Positions 25,541-35,267 are shown, numbered from the stretch's first letter. The stretch: 64,000 nucleotides of DNA from Rhodococcus aetherivorans (GCF_011058165.1 NZ_JAALEG010000003.1:62001-126000); one strand, 5' to 3'. The notes: a model not told the origin generated them from the letters alone. Program-made: numbers and translations.

Positions 25541-26206
25541 ATGCGCACCGTGCGACGCACCAGCCTCATCGCCCAGGTCACCGAGCAGTTGCGCGACCAG
25601 ATCCGCACCGGCGCCTGGGCGGTGGGCACCCGCATCCCTCCCGAACCCGCCCTGGCCGAGCTGACCGGGACGGGCCGCAACACCGTGCGCGAAGCCGTGC
25701 AGGCGCTCGTGCACTCGGGGCTGCTGGAGCGGCGGCAGGGCTCGGGCACCTACGTCGTCGCCACCTCGGAGGTGGGCAGCGCTCTCGGCACCTACTTCGC
25801 CGACGCCCACGAGCAGGACGTGCTCGAACTGCGGCAGGCGCTGGACGTCACCGCCGCAGCGCTCGCCGCCCGGCGCCGCACCGACGCGGACGCCGCGCAC
25901 CTGACCGAACTGTTCGACGCGCGGATGCGCGCGTGGGCCGACCCGCGTTCGGCCGCCGCCCTCGCCGCCGACGTCGCCCTGCACCGCGCGATCGTCGAGG
26001 CCAGCCACAACGCCGTGTACCTCGAGTTCTACGACTCGCTGCTGCCCGTCATCGAGGAGACGATCCGGCGCCGCGTCGACGAGACGGGGGCGGGGTTCCA
26101 CGACGAGCACCGCGAGCTGGTGCTCGCCGTCGTCGCGGGAGAGCCCGGCCGCGCCACCGCCGCCGCGCTCGCGATGTTCGGGGAGCTGCGCGGCGGCGAA
26201 GGCTAG
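25541..26206 (+). CDS. GntR family regulator, FadR/FCD subgroup
   Basis: A 221-residue protein. The winged helix occupies residues 5-75 (RTSLIAQVTEQLRDQIRTG, then PALAELTGTGRNTVREAVQA and LERRQGSGTYV). The C-terminal helical FCD domain (about 85-215) has an Asp/His metal-binding set around DVALHRAIVEASHN. It likely represses the divergent MFS gene in response to an organic acid. The GGAAGGATCCCC leader gives a fair ribosome site. Its 3' end overlaps the convergent gene by 4 bp. Confidence 0.85.
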   Translation: MRTVRRTSLIAQVTEQLRDQIRTGAWAVGTRIPPEPALAELTGTGRNTVREAVQALVHSGLLERRQGSGTYVVATSEVGSALGTYFADAHEQDVLELRQALDVTAAALAARRRTDADAAHLTELFDARMRAWADPRSAAALAADVALHRAIVEASHNAVYLEFYDSLLPVIEETIRRRVDETGAGFHDEHRELVLAVVAGEPGRATAAALAMFGELRGGEG

Positions 26207-27057
26207 AGGAGCAGCCGCACCAGATCCGAGGTGTGTGCCAGCCCCGGGAACGCCTCCTCCGTGGAGCGCGGATGCAGGGCGTGCACGGCGAGCCGGAACA
26301 TCACCGCGCGCAACAGCATCTGCGGCCATTCCGGCAGGTCCTCCCACCGGCCGATGAGCTCGTCGTCGGCCCCGCCCCACGACAGCGCGTCGACGACGGC
26401 GACACCGGCCGCCCACGACGCGGGCCGCCAGTAGGGGGTGATGTCGGTCAGGCCCGGCGCGGCGCTGCCGGCGAAGAGCACGGTGCCGAACAGGTCACCG
26501 TGCACGAGCTGATCGGGCAGGTGGACCGGCTTGCGCAGCGTCGCGAGCTGGTTGATCAGGTCGATGCTCTTGCGTCCGTCGGGAGTGACGGTTTCCGGGG
26601 CGCCGGCGGCGCGGGCGGTGCGCAGGGGCACCGCCTCCCACGCCGCGCGGTCGGCGGCGACGAACACGTCGACGTCCTCCCACGGCGCCACGGGCGGCTG
26701 CATGAGGAAGCGCGGCCGCTCCAGCTGGGCGGTGGCCGCGTGCAGCCGCAGCGACAGGGCCACCACCTCGTCGTGCCGCGGTTCGGAGGTGCCCACGATG
26801 TAGGTGTCGGCGCGCCAACCGGAGACGACGTAGCGGCCGTCGGTGGAGCGGACGGGCCGCGCCAGTCGCACCCCGTCGACCCCGAGGGTCTCGCGCACCT
26901 TCGCCGACCACGCTGCGCGGGCATGGTCGGCGACCGGCGAGAGCACGACGTCGCCGCACCGCCAGCCACCGTCCCAGTCCGCCCCGAGCGGGACCGGTTC
27001 GACGTCGCGGAGGCCGAAGGTCGAGCGCACGTGCTGCGGGGGTTCGAGGGGACTCAC
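26203..27057 (-). CDS. Rv3205c-like conserved protein (TIGR02569 family)
   Basis: A 284-residue protein resembling aminoglycoside-phosphotransferase-like folds: the kinase-like LVHGDLFGTVLF motif (about 185-196) and a downstream DITPYWRPASWAAGVAVVDAL resemble the HGD catalytic loop and its Mg-binding partner. The function is unknown; it is an actinobacterial family always between the ATL/lipV area and moeZ. GTG 27057 was chosen; GTG 27066 is a nearby alternative. It ends within the GntR gene's last codons on the opposite strand. Confidence 0.78.
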   Translation of the reverse strand: MSPLEPPQHVRSTFGLRDVEPVPLGADWDGGWRCGDVVLSPVADHARAAWSAKVRETLGVDGVRLARPVRSTDGRYVVSGWRADTYIVGTSEPRHDEVVALSLRLHAATAQLERPRFLMQPPVAPWEDVDVFVAADRAAWEAVPLRTARAAGAPETVTPDGRKSIDLINQLATLRKPVHLPDQLVHGDLFGTVLFAGSAAPGLTDITPYWRPASWAAGVAVVDALSWGGADDELIGRWEDLPEWPQMLLRAVMFRLAVHALHPRSTEEAFPGLAHTSDLVRLLL

Positions 27058-27152
27058 GGGGCACACCGTACAGTCGGCGCCGCCCCGTTGAGGGGAAGGC
27101 ACTCCGTTACCCGGGGACACCATTCCCGCATCGTTATCTTCCCCGTATTCCC

Positions 27153-28328
27153 TCAGTACACGGGCAGCGAAGGGTCCACCTGCTGCGCCCACGCGAGCAC
27201 CCCGCCCTGCAGATGCGTGGCGTCCGCGAACCCGGCCTCCTTCAGCACCGCGAGGGCCTCGGCCGAGCGGATCCCCGTCTTGCAGTGCAGCACGATCGGC
27301 CTGTGCTGCGGCAGCTCCGCCAGCGCCTCGCCGGAGAGGATGCGGTCCTTCGGGATCAGCCGCGCCCCCTCGATGTGGACGATGTCCCACTCGACCGGCT
27401 CGCGCACGTCGATCAGCTCGATCTCCCGGTCCGACTCGAGCAGCCGGCGCAGCTCGGTCGGGGTGATGGTGGACTCGGCGAGGGCGGCTGCGCCGTCGTC
27501 CGGCACCACACCGCAGAAGGACTCGTAGTCGACCAGCTCGGTCACCGGCACCCGGCCCGGGTCGCGGCGCAACGTCACCGTCCGGTAGCTCATCGCGAGA
27601 GCGTCGTAGATCATCAGGCGTCCGAGCAGCGACTCGCCGATGCCGGTGATCAGCTTGACCGCCTCGGTGGCCATGATCGACCCGACGGACGCGCAGAGCA
27701 CCCCGAGCACGCCGCCCTCGGCGCAGGACGGGACCATCCCGGGCGGCGGCGCCTCCGGGTACAGGTCCCGGTAGTTCAGCCCCCGCCCGTCCGGTGCGGC
27801 CTCCCAGAACACCGACACCTGTCCCTCGAACCGGAAGATCGACCCCCATACGTACGGCTTGCCGGCGAGGACCGCGGCGTCGTTGACGAGGTAGCGGGTG
27901 GCGAAGTTGTCGGTGCCGTCGAGGATCAGGTCGTACTGCTCGAACAGTGCGACGGCGTTGCCGGGGTCCAGGCGCACCGGGTGCAGCCGCACCTCCACGT
28001 TGTCGTTGATCCCGCGGATCGTGTCGCGGGCGCTCTCCCCCTTGGGGCGGCCCACGTCGGCGATCCCGTGGATCACCTGCCGTTGCAGGTTGGACGATTC
28101 GACATCGTCGAACTCGACGATGCCGAGGGTGCCGACACCCGCCGCGGCGAGGTAGAGCAGCACCGGCGAACCGAGGCCGCCGGCGCCGATGCACAGCACC
28201 CGCGCGTTCTTCAGCCGCCGCTGCCCCACCACCCCCACCCCGGGGATGATCAGGTGCCGGCTGTAGCGGGCCACCTCCTCGCGCGTCAGGTCCGCAGCGG
28301 GTTCCACCAGAGGTGGTAATGGGCTCAC
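27153..28328 (-). CDS. moeZ: Adenylyltransferase/sulfurtransferase MoeZ
   Basis: A 391-residue fusion of an E1-like MoeB/ThiF domain (about 20-270; nucleotide loop CIGAGGLGSPVLLYLAAAG, Arg-finger SSNLQRQVIH) and a rhodanese domain (about 290-391; active loop HCKTGIRS with the persulfide Cys). It adenylates sulfur-carrier proteins and thiocarboxylates them for molybdopterin, thiouridine or cysteine pathways. The active-site region PSCAEGGVLGVLCASVG keeps the E1 cysteine. GTG 28328 is the start. It corresponds to Rv3206c and serves the same cofactor route as the MobA-MoeA fusion. Confidence 0.92.
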   Translation of the reverse strand: MSPLPPLVEPAADLTREEVARYSRHLIIPGVGVVGQRRLKNARVLCIGAGGLGSPVLLYLAAAGVGTLGIVEFDDVESSNLQRQVIHGIADVGRPKGESARDTIRGINDNVEVRLHPVRLDPGNAVALFEQYDLILDGTDNFATRYLVNDAAVLAGKPYVWGSIFRFEGQVSVFWEAAPDGRGLNYRDLYPEAPPPGMVPSCAEGGVLGVLCASVGSIMATEAVKLITGIGESLLGRLMIYDALAMSYRTVTLRRDPGRVPVTELVDYESFCGVVPDDGAAALAESTITPTELRRLLESDREIELIDVREPVEWDIVHIEGARLIPKDRILSGEALAELPQHRPIVLHCKTGIRSAEALAVLKEAGFADATHLQGGVLAWAQQVDPSLPVY

Positions 28329-28377
28329 GACAGCTCCTCGGCCGGCTCGATCGGGCGGTTACCCGATTGTCCCATCC

Positions 28378-29400
28378 TCACGCCCGCGGATACGGCCACG
28401 GGTTGAACCTGCAGGTGAGTCCGTCGCGGGGGACGAGGCCCTCGGGATCGAGGCCGGCGATGTCGTCGTTGGCGGTGCCGAAGGACTGCTGCATCATGAT
28501 CGGCGCGAGGCCCCCGTCGCTGCCGCACCCCTCGTGGGCGGCGAAGCCGATGGCGTGCCCGACCTCGTGGTTGATCTGATACTGACGGTAGGAGCCGATG
28601 TCACCCTGGAATGCGACGGCGCCACGCACCCACCGCGGCTCGTTGAGCAGGACCCGGCCCAGGCCCGGGTTGTAGCACGACACCTCCAGCTCGATGTCGT
28701 ACCCGCAGCCCTGCCGGATCGTCATCTGGGACGTCAGCGACACCCGGAAGTCGGGCACGCCCTGATCGACGCGACGGAATGCGAACGCCGGGTCCTGTGT
28801 CCAGCTCTTCGGGTTGGCCAGGGTCTCGTCGACCATCCGGGCGAACGCCGCGTCGCCGCCGTAGCCGGTGGCGTCGACCCCGTCCTCGATCTCCACGGTG
28901 TAGGTGTAGACGCGGCCGGTGCCGACCTGACCGCTGGTCCCGGGCACCACCCGCCAGGTGCCGGCGCCGGCCACCGTGAACGGCCCGCCGTCCGGGAGCG
29001 CGCCGGACGGCAGATCGGCGGGGAACGTGCCGTCCGCGACCGGCGCGGGCACGCCCACCACGTCGCCGGATGCGGCCGCCGCGTCCCCGGCCGCCGTGGC
29101 CTCGGGCGTGCTGCCACCGGTGCGCAGCGCATCCACCAGGACGATCACCGTGAGGACCGCGAGGACGGGGATGGCGTAGGCCCGCCATCCGTAGGTCGCG
29201 ACGAACCGGCCGAGCCGGGTCTGCCTGCGCACCCCGCGGTCCGGGCGCGGCGGGCGAGGAACCTTCTCCCCGCCCGAGACGGGATCCCACTGAGCTCGCA
29301 GAGGCTGGTGGGAAGGGGCGCGGCTGCGTCGCCGGTCGGACGTCCGGTCCTCGGGTGTCCGGTGCGGACTGCGCACCGGGCGGCGCGGTGTGTCCGTCAC
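28378..29400 (-). CDS. DUF3152 membrane-anchored putative metalloprotease (Rv3207c)
   Basis: A 340-residue protein. A basic N-terminus of about 60 residues precedes one membrane helix (AYAIPVLAVLTVIVLVDAL, about 80-98). The secreted domain follows a Pro/Ala-rich linker. It contains NHEVGHAIGFAAHE, a HExxHxxGxxxH zinc motif of metzincin type, and a pair of Cys. It is likely an anchored protease, but the substrate is unknown. GTG 29400 is taken; GTG 29424 is possible. Adjacent to moeZ, as in mycobacteria. Confidence 0.82.
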   Translation of the reverse strand: MTDTPRRPVRSPHRTPEDRTSDRRRSRAPSHQPLRAQWDPVSGGEKVPRPPRPDRGVRRQTRLGRFVATYGWRAYAIPVLAVLTVIVLVDALRTGGSTPEATAAGDAAAASGDVVGVPAPVADGTFPADLPSGALPDGGPFTVAGAGTWRVVPGTSGQVGTGRVYTYTVEIEDGVDATGYGGDAAFARMVDETLANPKSWTQDPAFAFRRVDQGVPDFRVSLTSQMTIRQGCGYDIELEVSCYNPGLGRVLLNEPRWVRGAVAFQGDIGSYRQYQINHEVGHAIGFAAHEGCGSDGGLAPIMMQQSFGTANDDIAGLDPEGLVPRDGLTCRFNPWPYPRA

Positions 29401-29581
29401 GCCGGCTCCTGCTCGGTCGGTCACGGTTGCCAGACTCTCATACGGCCGTCGCCGGCCGTGCCGGGTCGCCGAGCGCGGGCGCCGACCGCCGCCACGCCGA
29501 TGTGGCGCCGCGCACAGTGGGCCTTCGGCTGGGATACTCGTGGGTAGGGGTGCACGGCACCTCGAGGCCCCCCGGCCTGTA

Positions 29582-29603
29582 ACGTGCAGAGACGATTGCA
29601 CGT
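29582..29603. promoter_or_regulatory. Inverted repeat upstream of TetR (Rv3208-like) gene
   Basis: ACGTGCA-N8-TGCACGT is a perfect dyad 48-69 bp before the TetR start in the 250-bp gap (29401-29650) between the divergent DUF3152 and TetR genes. It is a plausible autoregulatory operator. The rest of the gap shows no other clear signal. Confidence 0.5.
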
Positions 29604-29614
29604 CGTAGTGGTAG

Positions 29615-30328
<714 letters not shown>

Positions 30329-30387
30329 CCGGAAGGCGCCGACCAGACGGCGCCGACCCCAGGGCCGGGGCCGCGCCCGCGACGACA

Positions 30388-30417
30388 GAAGGGCCGGGGC
30401 AGCAGCCCCGGCCCTTC
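30388..30417. terminator. Bidirectional hairpin terminator
   Basis: GAAGGGCCGGGGC-AGCA-GCCCCGGCCCTTC is a perfect 13-bp stem with a 4-base loop between the converging TetR and DUF3107 genes, flanked by AGAA and CGTCG. It can serve both strands. Confidence 0.85.
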
Positions 30418-30434
30418 GTCGTGATGCCGTCGTT

Positions 30435-30665
30435 CTAGGTCGCCGCGAACCCGACCTTGCGAATGTCGGCGGGGCCGATCTCGACGTAGGTGACCCGCGC
30501 CGCCTGCACGATGAGCTTGCGGCCCTTCTCGTCGACGAGTGTCAGCACGCCGTCCTTCTCGCCGGCCAGGGCTTGCGCCACGAGCGACTCGACCTCGTCG
30601 GGCGTCTGCTCGCTGATCACGGTGAGCTCGCGGGGACTGTCCGCAACACCGATCTTGACCTCCAC
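30435..30665 (-). CDS. DUF3107 family protein (Rv3208A, TB9.4)
   Basis: A 76-residue acidic protein from GTG 30665, starting VEVKIGVADSPRELTV. It shows an alternating beta-alpha-beta pattern and no catalytic residues. The family is small, conserved across Actinobacteria and of unknown function. In mycobacteria it is the antigen TB9.4. It is convergent with the TetR gene and separated from it by a terminator hairpin, and lies 46 bp from the ferritin-like gene on the same strand. Confidence 0.85.
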   Translation of the reverse strand: MEVKIGVADSPRELTVISEQTPDEVESLVAQALAGEKDGVLTLVDEKGRKLIVQAARVTYVEIGPADIRKVGFAAT

Positions 30666-30711
30666 GGTCGACCTCCGAACTCTCAGGGCTCTACAGCTGT
30701 CCCCGCCCAGG

Positions 30712-31416
30712 CTAGTGCAGTCCCAGCACCGCCATCCGCTCGGCGTGCTCGAGCTGCATCCGGTCGAACAACGCGGCAATGTCGGTGAGATCACCGGACG
30801 CGGCGATCACCAGATCGGTGAGGTCCTCACGCTGGGCCATCACGTACTGCGCCTGGGTGATGGCCTCGCCGAGCAGCCGCCGTCCCCACAGCATCAGCCG
30901 GTCCTTGTCGGCCGCGCTGCGCCGCACCGCCTCGCGCACCTCGTGCACCACGAACTCCGAGTGCCCGGTCTCGGCGAGGACCTCCCGCACGACCTCCGCC
31001 ACCTCGGGGGCGAGGGTGCCGGCGATCTCGCGGTAGAAGTCGGCGGCGATGCCGTCGCCGACATACGCCTTGACCAGCGACTCGTGCCAGTTCGAGGGGT
31101 TCGTGGAAGCGTGGTACGCGTCGAGGGCGCGCCGGTAGGGCTCCATCGCCGTGTAGATCTCCACGCCGCGCGCGGTGAGCGCGGCGTGCAGCGTCTCGAA
31201 GTGGCTCATCTCCGCGGCGGCCATGCTCGCGAACGCCACCCGCCCCTGCAGGCTCGGCGACATCCGTGCATCGTCGGCGAGGCGGTAGAAGGCCGAGATC
31301 TCACCGTAGGCGAGCACCGCGAACAACTCGGCGACGCCGGGATGATCGGCCGGGACGCGCGCCGGAGCGGCGGGTGGACGAGACTCTGCGGCGGACGGCG
31401 ACGTTTCGGCTCCCAT
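30712..31416 (-). CDS. Ferritin-like fold protein (MiaE-like, Rv3210c)
   Basis: A 234-residue helical protein from ATG 31416. Metal-ligand candidates occur in LAYGEISAFYRL, ASMAAAEMSHFETL (Glu and His in the ExxH pattern) and later ETGHSEFVVHEV and QLEHAERMAV, consistent with a di-iron four-helix bundle. The family resembles tRNA-hydroxylating MiaE, but the substrate here is unknown. It is divergent from rhlE, with a 205-bp leader between. Confidence 0.8.
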   Translation of the reverse strand: MGAETSPSAAESRPPAAPARVPADHPGVAELFAVLAYGEISAFYRLADDARMSPSLQGRVAFASMAAAEMSHFETLHAALTARGVEIYTAMEPYRRALDAYHASTNPSNWHESLVKAYVGDGIAADFYREIAGTLAPEVAEVVREVLAETGHSEFVVHEVREAVRRSAADKDRLMLWGRRLLGEAITQAQYVMAQREDLTDLVIAASGDLTDIAALFDRMQLEHAERMAVLGLH

Positions 31417-31458
31417 GACGACACAGCGTAGTACCCAGCCGGTGACCGCGCGGCTCAC

Positions 31459-31621
31459 GGTACAATGGTCCTGGAAGGCCGCGCCTCGAGGCGCCGACCA
31501 CCGGCCCCGCGGACTTCACCGATGATGTGCGCGCACCCGATCGCAGATCGCTGCCGCGCCTCGCAGAGCCCGTTCCGGTCGCTCTCGCTGAGGCGCAGGC
31601 CGGTCGCCTCTCCACTCGTGC
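31459..31621 (+). promoter_or_regulatory. rhlE promoter and long 5' leader
   Basis: TACAAT at 31460-31465 is a good -10 hexamer on the plus strand, leaving roughly 150 bases of leader before rhlE. The leader contains the 14-bp palindrome GCGCCTCGAGGCGC (31481-31494) and several G/C-rich inverted segments. DEAD-box RNA helicase genes often have long structured leaders through which the helicase controls its own mRNA. No clear -35 element was found. Confidence 0.45.
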
Positions 31622-33226
31622 GTGCGTGCCGAGACCAGGAAGGCCAGACCCCTGAGCAAGATCACTGTCGACCACGAAGACGACGCCACCGAAACCACGG
31701 TGTCGGCCCAACTCGACTCCACCCACACCCCGCCCACGTTCGGCGAGCTGGGCGTGCGGGACGAGATCGTCCGCGCTCTCGCCGAGATGGGCATCGAGCG
31801 CACCTTCGCCATCCAGGAGCTGACGCTCCCCCTCGCCCTCGCCGGCGACGACCTGATCGGACAGGCGCGCACCGGCATGGGCAAGACCTTCGGGTTCGGT
31901 GTCCCGCTGCTGCACCGCCTCACCACCACCGCGTCCGGCACCACCGCCCTCGACGGAACGCCCCGCGCCCTGGTGATCGTGCCGACGCGCGAGCTGTGCC
32001 TGCAGGTCACGCAGGACCTCGAGAACGCCGCCAAGTATCTCCGCGGCGCCGACGGACCGCTGAAGGTTCTGTCCGTCTACGGCGGGCGCCCGTACGAGAC
32101 ACAGGTCGACGTGCTGAAGAAGGGCGTCGACGTCGTTGTCGGGACCCCGGGCCGCCTGCTGGATCTCGCCAACCAGGGTCACCTGATCCTCGGCAAGATC
32201 GGCATCCTGGTGATGGACGAGGCGGACGAGATGCTCGACCTCGGCTTCCTCCCGGACATCGAGCGCATTCTCGGCATGGTGCCCGACCGCCGCCAGACGA
32301 TGCTGTTCTCGGCGACGATGCCCGGCCCGATCATCACGCTCGCCCGCACCTTCCTCACGCGCCCGACGCACATCCGGGCCGAGGAGCCGGAGTCCTCCGC
32401 GGTGCACGAGCGCACCAACCAGCTCGTCTACCGCGCGCACGCACTGGACAAGGCGGAGCTGGTGGCGCGGGTGCTGCAGGCCGAGGGCCGGGGCGCCACG
32501 ATGATCTTCACCCGCACCAAGCGCACCGCGCAGAAGGTCGCCGACGAGCTCGCCGAGCGCGGCTTCGCCGTCGGAGCCGTGCACGGCGACCTGGGGCAGA
32601 TCGCCCGGGAGAAGGCCCTCGACAGGTTCCGCAAGGGCAAGATTGACGTGCTCGTCGCCACCGACGTGGCCGCCCGCGGCATCGACATCGACGACGTCAC
32701 CCACGTCGTGAACTACCAGTGCCCCGAGGACGAGAAGACCTACGTCCACCGCATCGGCCGCACCGGCCGGGCGGGGCGCACCGGCATCGCCGTCACCCTG
32801 GTCGACTGGGACGACATCCCGCGCTGGCAGCTCATCGACAAGGCCCTCGACCTCGGCCTGTCCGACCCTGTCGAGACGTACTCGAGTTCGCCGCACCTGT
32901 TCGAGGAGCTGGGCATCCCCGAAGGCACGACCGGCACGGTCCGCAAGGCGCCGGCGGAGCGGCCCGCCCGCGAGGAGGCCGCCGAGGCCGCCGAGGACGC
33001 GGCACGACCCAAGCGCACCCGGGTCCGCCGGCGCACCCGCGGTGGCCGGCCCGACTCCGGAAGTGCCGAGAACACCGGACCCGAGAACACGAGCGCCGCG
33101 TCGGAGCAGGCCGAGGACTCCGGGGACGGGACGGCGGCGCCCGCACGCCGGCGCCGGCGCCGGCGCCGCGGCGGTTCCTCCGCGACGGCGAAGAGCGACA
33201 CGGTCACGGCCTCGGCTGCCCAGTAG
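31622..33226 (+). CDS. rhlE: DEAD-box RNA helicase RhlE
   Basis: A 534-residue helicase (Rv3211). Motifs in order: Q motif FAIQELTLPLAL, motif I ARTGMGKT, Ib GTPGRLLDLA, DEAD as VMDEADEMLD, SAT, and in the second lobe RGIDIDDVTHVV and HRIGRTGRAGR. The last 80 residues are basic, with an arginine run (RRRRRRRR near 515), an RNA-binding tail. The GTG at 31622 lacks a good Shine-Dalgarno sequence. An AGGAAGG at 31637-31643 is ideally spaced for an in-frame CTG at 31652, so translation may start there. It unwinds RNA in ribosome assembly or decay. Confidence 0.9.
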   Translation: MRAETRKARPLSKITVDHEDDATETTVSAQLDSTHTPPTFGELGVRDEIVRALAEMGIERTFAIQELTLPLALAGDDLIGQARTGMGKTFGFGVPLLHRLTTTASGTTALDGTPRALVIVPTRELCLQVTQDLENAAKYLRGADGPLKVLSVYGGRPYETQVDVLKKGVDVVVGTPGRLLDLANQGHLILGKIGILVMDEADEMLDLGFLPDIERILGMVPDRRQTMLFSATMPGPIITLARTFLTRPTHIRAEEPESSAVHERTNQLVYRAHALDKAELVARVLQAEGRGATMIFTRTKRTAQKVADELAERGFAVGAVHGDLGQIAREKALDRFRKGKIDVLVATDVAARGIDIDDVTHVVNYQCPEDEKTYVHRIGRTGRAGRTGIAVTLVDWDDIPRWQLIDKALDLGLSDPVETYSSSPHLFEELGIPEGTTGTVRKAPAERPAREEAAEAAEDAARPKRTRVRRRTRGGRPDSGSAENTGPENTSAASEQAEDSGDGTAAPARRRRRRRRGGSSATAKSDTVTASAAQ

Positions 33227-33235
33227 TCGGCCGCG

Positions 33236-34453
33236 ATGCTCGCACCGGAGCGCAGAACCCGGGCGGACCTGATCGCAGCCCTCCTGCTCGCCGTCGCGGT
33301 CGTCGCGGCGGCGAGCGTCGTCTGGCTGCGGTCGGACGCACGCGGCACCGTGTCCGTCACGACCGACGCGGCACCCGAGGCGCCGGCGTCCGCGACGGCG
33401 GTGCCGTCGACGCTGACGGAGGCGTGGCGGGCCCCCAGCGGTGCGACGTCCCGTCCGATCGCGGTCGGAGGTGTCGTGGTCACCGGCGACGGCGGCACGG
33501 TCACCGGCCGCGCCCTCGACTCGGGCGCCGAGCTGTGGCGCTACGGCCGCGACATGCCGCTGTGCGGGGTCGTGGAGGACTGGCGCACCGCCGTGGCGGT
33601 GTACCGCGACCAGCGGGGATGCAGCCAGGTGACCCAGCTGGTCCCCGATTCGGGGATGCGCGGGGCGCAGCGTTCCAGCGACGCCGACGACGCAGTGACC
33701 CTCACTGCCGCCGACACCCACGTGATCTCGCGGGGCGACACCCGCCTCGAACTGTGGCGGTCGGATCTCGTGCGCACGCTCGAGTACGGGCGCGTGGACG
33801 CGCCCGTCGTGCCGGGGGCGCAACCCCGCAACGGGTGCACGCTGCGCTCGGCCGCGGCCAGCAGCACCCGGCTGGCGGTCGTCGAACGCTGCCCGGGCGA
33901 AGAGGCGGACCGGTTGACGCTGCTCGAGACGACCCCGGAGGCAGACTCCCAGCCGAAGGAGATCGCCTCGTCGGTGCTGCCGGAACTGGGGCCGGACGAC
34001 ATGGGTACGCGCGTCGTCGCGGTGAGCGGTGAGCGCACGGTGCTGTACCTGCCGCCCACCGCCTCCTCCGGGCCCGTTCTCGCCGGATACGACGCCGCCG
34101 GCACGCTGACCGCCCGGCACCCGCTGTCGGCCGCGGCGACGCCGGACGCGGTGTTCCCCGCCGCGGTGCAGGGTTCGTTCCTCACGTGGTGGTCGGGCAC
34201 GGAGACCGTCGCCCTCGGCGGCGACGACCTGGTGCCGCGGTGGACGCTGCCCGGGACGACGGGCACCGGCGCGGCCATGGCCGGGGCCCTGCTGCTGCCG
34301 GTGCGCGACGCCCTCGCGGTGGTCGAGCCTGCCACCGGGGCGGTGCAGGGCCGGATTCCGGTCGTGCGCGACGAGGCGGGAGTGGTGAACGTGGCGGTCG
34401 CCGGGACTTCGGTGCTCGAGCAGCGCGGGCCGCAGGTCGTAGTGCTGCGATGA
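33236..34453 (+). CDS. Membrane-anchored beta-propeller-like protein (Rv3212)
   Basis: A 405-residue protein with a short cytoplasmic N-terminus, a signal anchor (ADLIAALLLAVAVVAAASVVWL, about 10-31, written as hydrophobic core only) and an extracytoplasmic domain. The domain repeats blade-like units ending in G-x-x-L-W patterns (LDSGAELWRYG) and is PQQ-propeller-like, with three Cys in the first half. Function is unknown in any species. It begins 9 bp after rhlE and is probably co-transcribed, as in mycobacteria. Confidence 0.75.
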   Translation: MLAPERRTRADLIAALLLAVAVVAAASVVWLRSDARGTVSVTTDAAPEAPASATAVPSTLTEAWRAPSGATSRPIAVGGVVVTGDGGTVTGRALDSGAELWRYGRDMPLCGVVEDWRTAVAVYRDQRGCSQVTQLVPDSGMRGAQRSSDADDAVTLTAADTHVISRGDTRLELWRSDLVRTLEYGRVDAPVVPGAQPRNGCTLRSAAASSTRLAVVERCPGEEADRLTLLETTPEADSQPKEIASSVLPELGPDDMGTRVVAVSGERTVLYLPPTASSGPVLAGYDAAGTLTARHPLSAAATPDAVFPAAVQGSFLTWWSGTETVALGGDDLVPRWTLPGTTGTGAAMAGALLLPVRDALAVVEPATGAVQGRIPVVRDEAGVVNVAVAGTSVLEQRGPQVVVLR

Positions 34454-34478
34454 GCCCCCGAGGAACTCACCGCGCACC

Positions 34479-35267
34479 TCACGACGTGAAGGTGACCAGC
34501 TTCTTGCCGTCGCGCCAGTGGGCGAGCAGGTTCTCGGCCAGCTCGCGATAGGCCTCGGCGCCCTTGTTCTTCCGGCCGGCGAGCACCGACGCCCCCGACG
34601 CCGACGCCTCCGCGAAGCGCACGGTGCGCGGGATCGGCGGCGCGAGCACCGGCATGTCGTACCGGTCGGCGACGTCGGCGAGCACGTCGCGGCTGTGCGT
34701 CGTGCGGGCGTCGTAGAGCGTCGGCAGGGCACCGAGGAGCTCGAGGTCGGGGTTGGTGATCTGCTTGACCTCGGCGACGGTACGCAGCAGCTGCCCGACG
34801 CCGCGGTGCGCGAGGGTCTCGCACTGCAGGGGCACGAGCACGGACTGCGCGGCGGTCAGGCCGTTGAGCGTGAGCACGCCCAGCGACGGCGGGCAGTCGA
34901 TCACGACGACGTCGAAACTGTCGAGCAGCGGGGCCAGCGCCCGCCGGAGGGTGAACTCCCGCCCCGGCCGCATCAGCAGCAGCGCCTCGGCCCCGGCGAG
35001 GTCGATCGTCGCGGGCAGCAACGTGAAGCCCTCGTCCGTGTCGAGCAGAACCTCCTTGGCCTCCGCCGCCCCGACCAGCACGTCGTGCACCGAGCGTTCG
35101 AGCCGGTCGGGGTTGTGCCCGAGCGAGAATGTCAGGCATCCCTGCGGGTCCAGGTCGACGACGAGCACCCGCTGCCCCAACCCGGCCAGGGCGGCCGCCA
35201 GAGACGCGACGGTGGTCGTCTTCGCGACGCCACCCTTCTGATTTGCCACCGCAAGTACCGTTGTCAC
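34479..35267 (-). CDS. ParA/MinD-family ATPase (Rv3213c)
   Basis: A 262-residue ATPase. The deviant Walker A KGGVAKTTT is at residues 11-19, Walker B is VVVIDCPPSLG (about 120) and the adenine loop region follows. It resembles Soj/ParA orphan proteins with no ParB gene nearby. Such orphans position other cargo; the cargo is unknown. It is convergent with Rv3212 and divergent from a GNAT gene. The mycobacterial neighbours gpm2 and entC are absent here. Confidence 0.88.
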   Translation of the reverse strand: MTTVLAVANQKGGVAKTTTVASLAAALAGLGQRVLVVDLDPQGCLTFSLGHNPDRLERSVHDVLVGAAEAKEVLLDTDEGFTLLPATIDLAGAEALLLMRPGREFTLRRALAPLLDSFDVVVIDCPPSLGVLTLNGLTAAQSVLVPLQCETLAHRGVGQLLRTVAEVKQITNPDLELLGALPTLYDARTTHSRDVLADVADRYDMPVLAPPIPRTVRFAEASASGASVLAGRKNKGAEAYRELAENLLAHWRDGKKLVTFTS

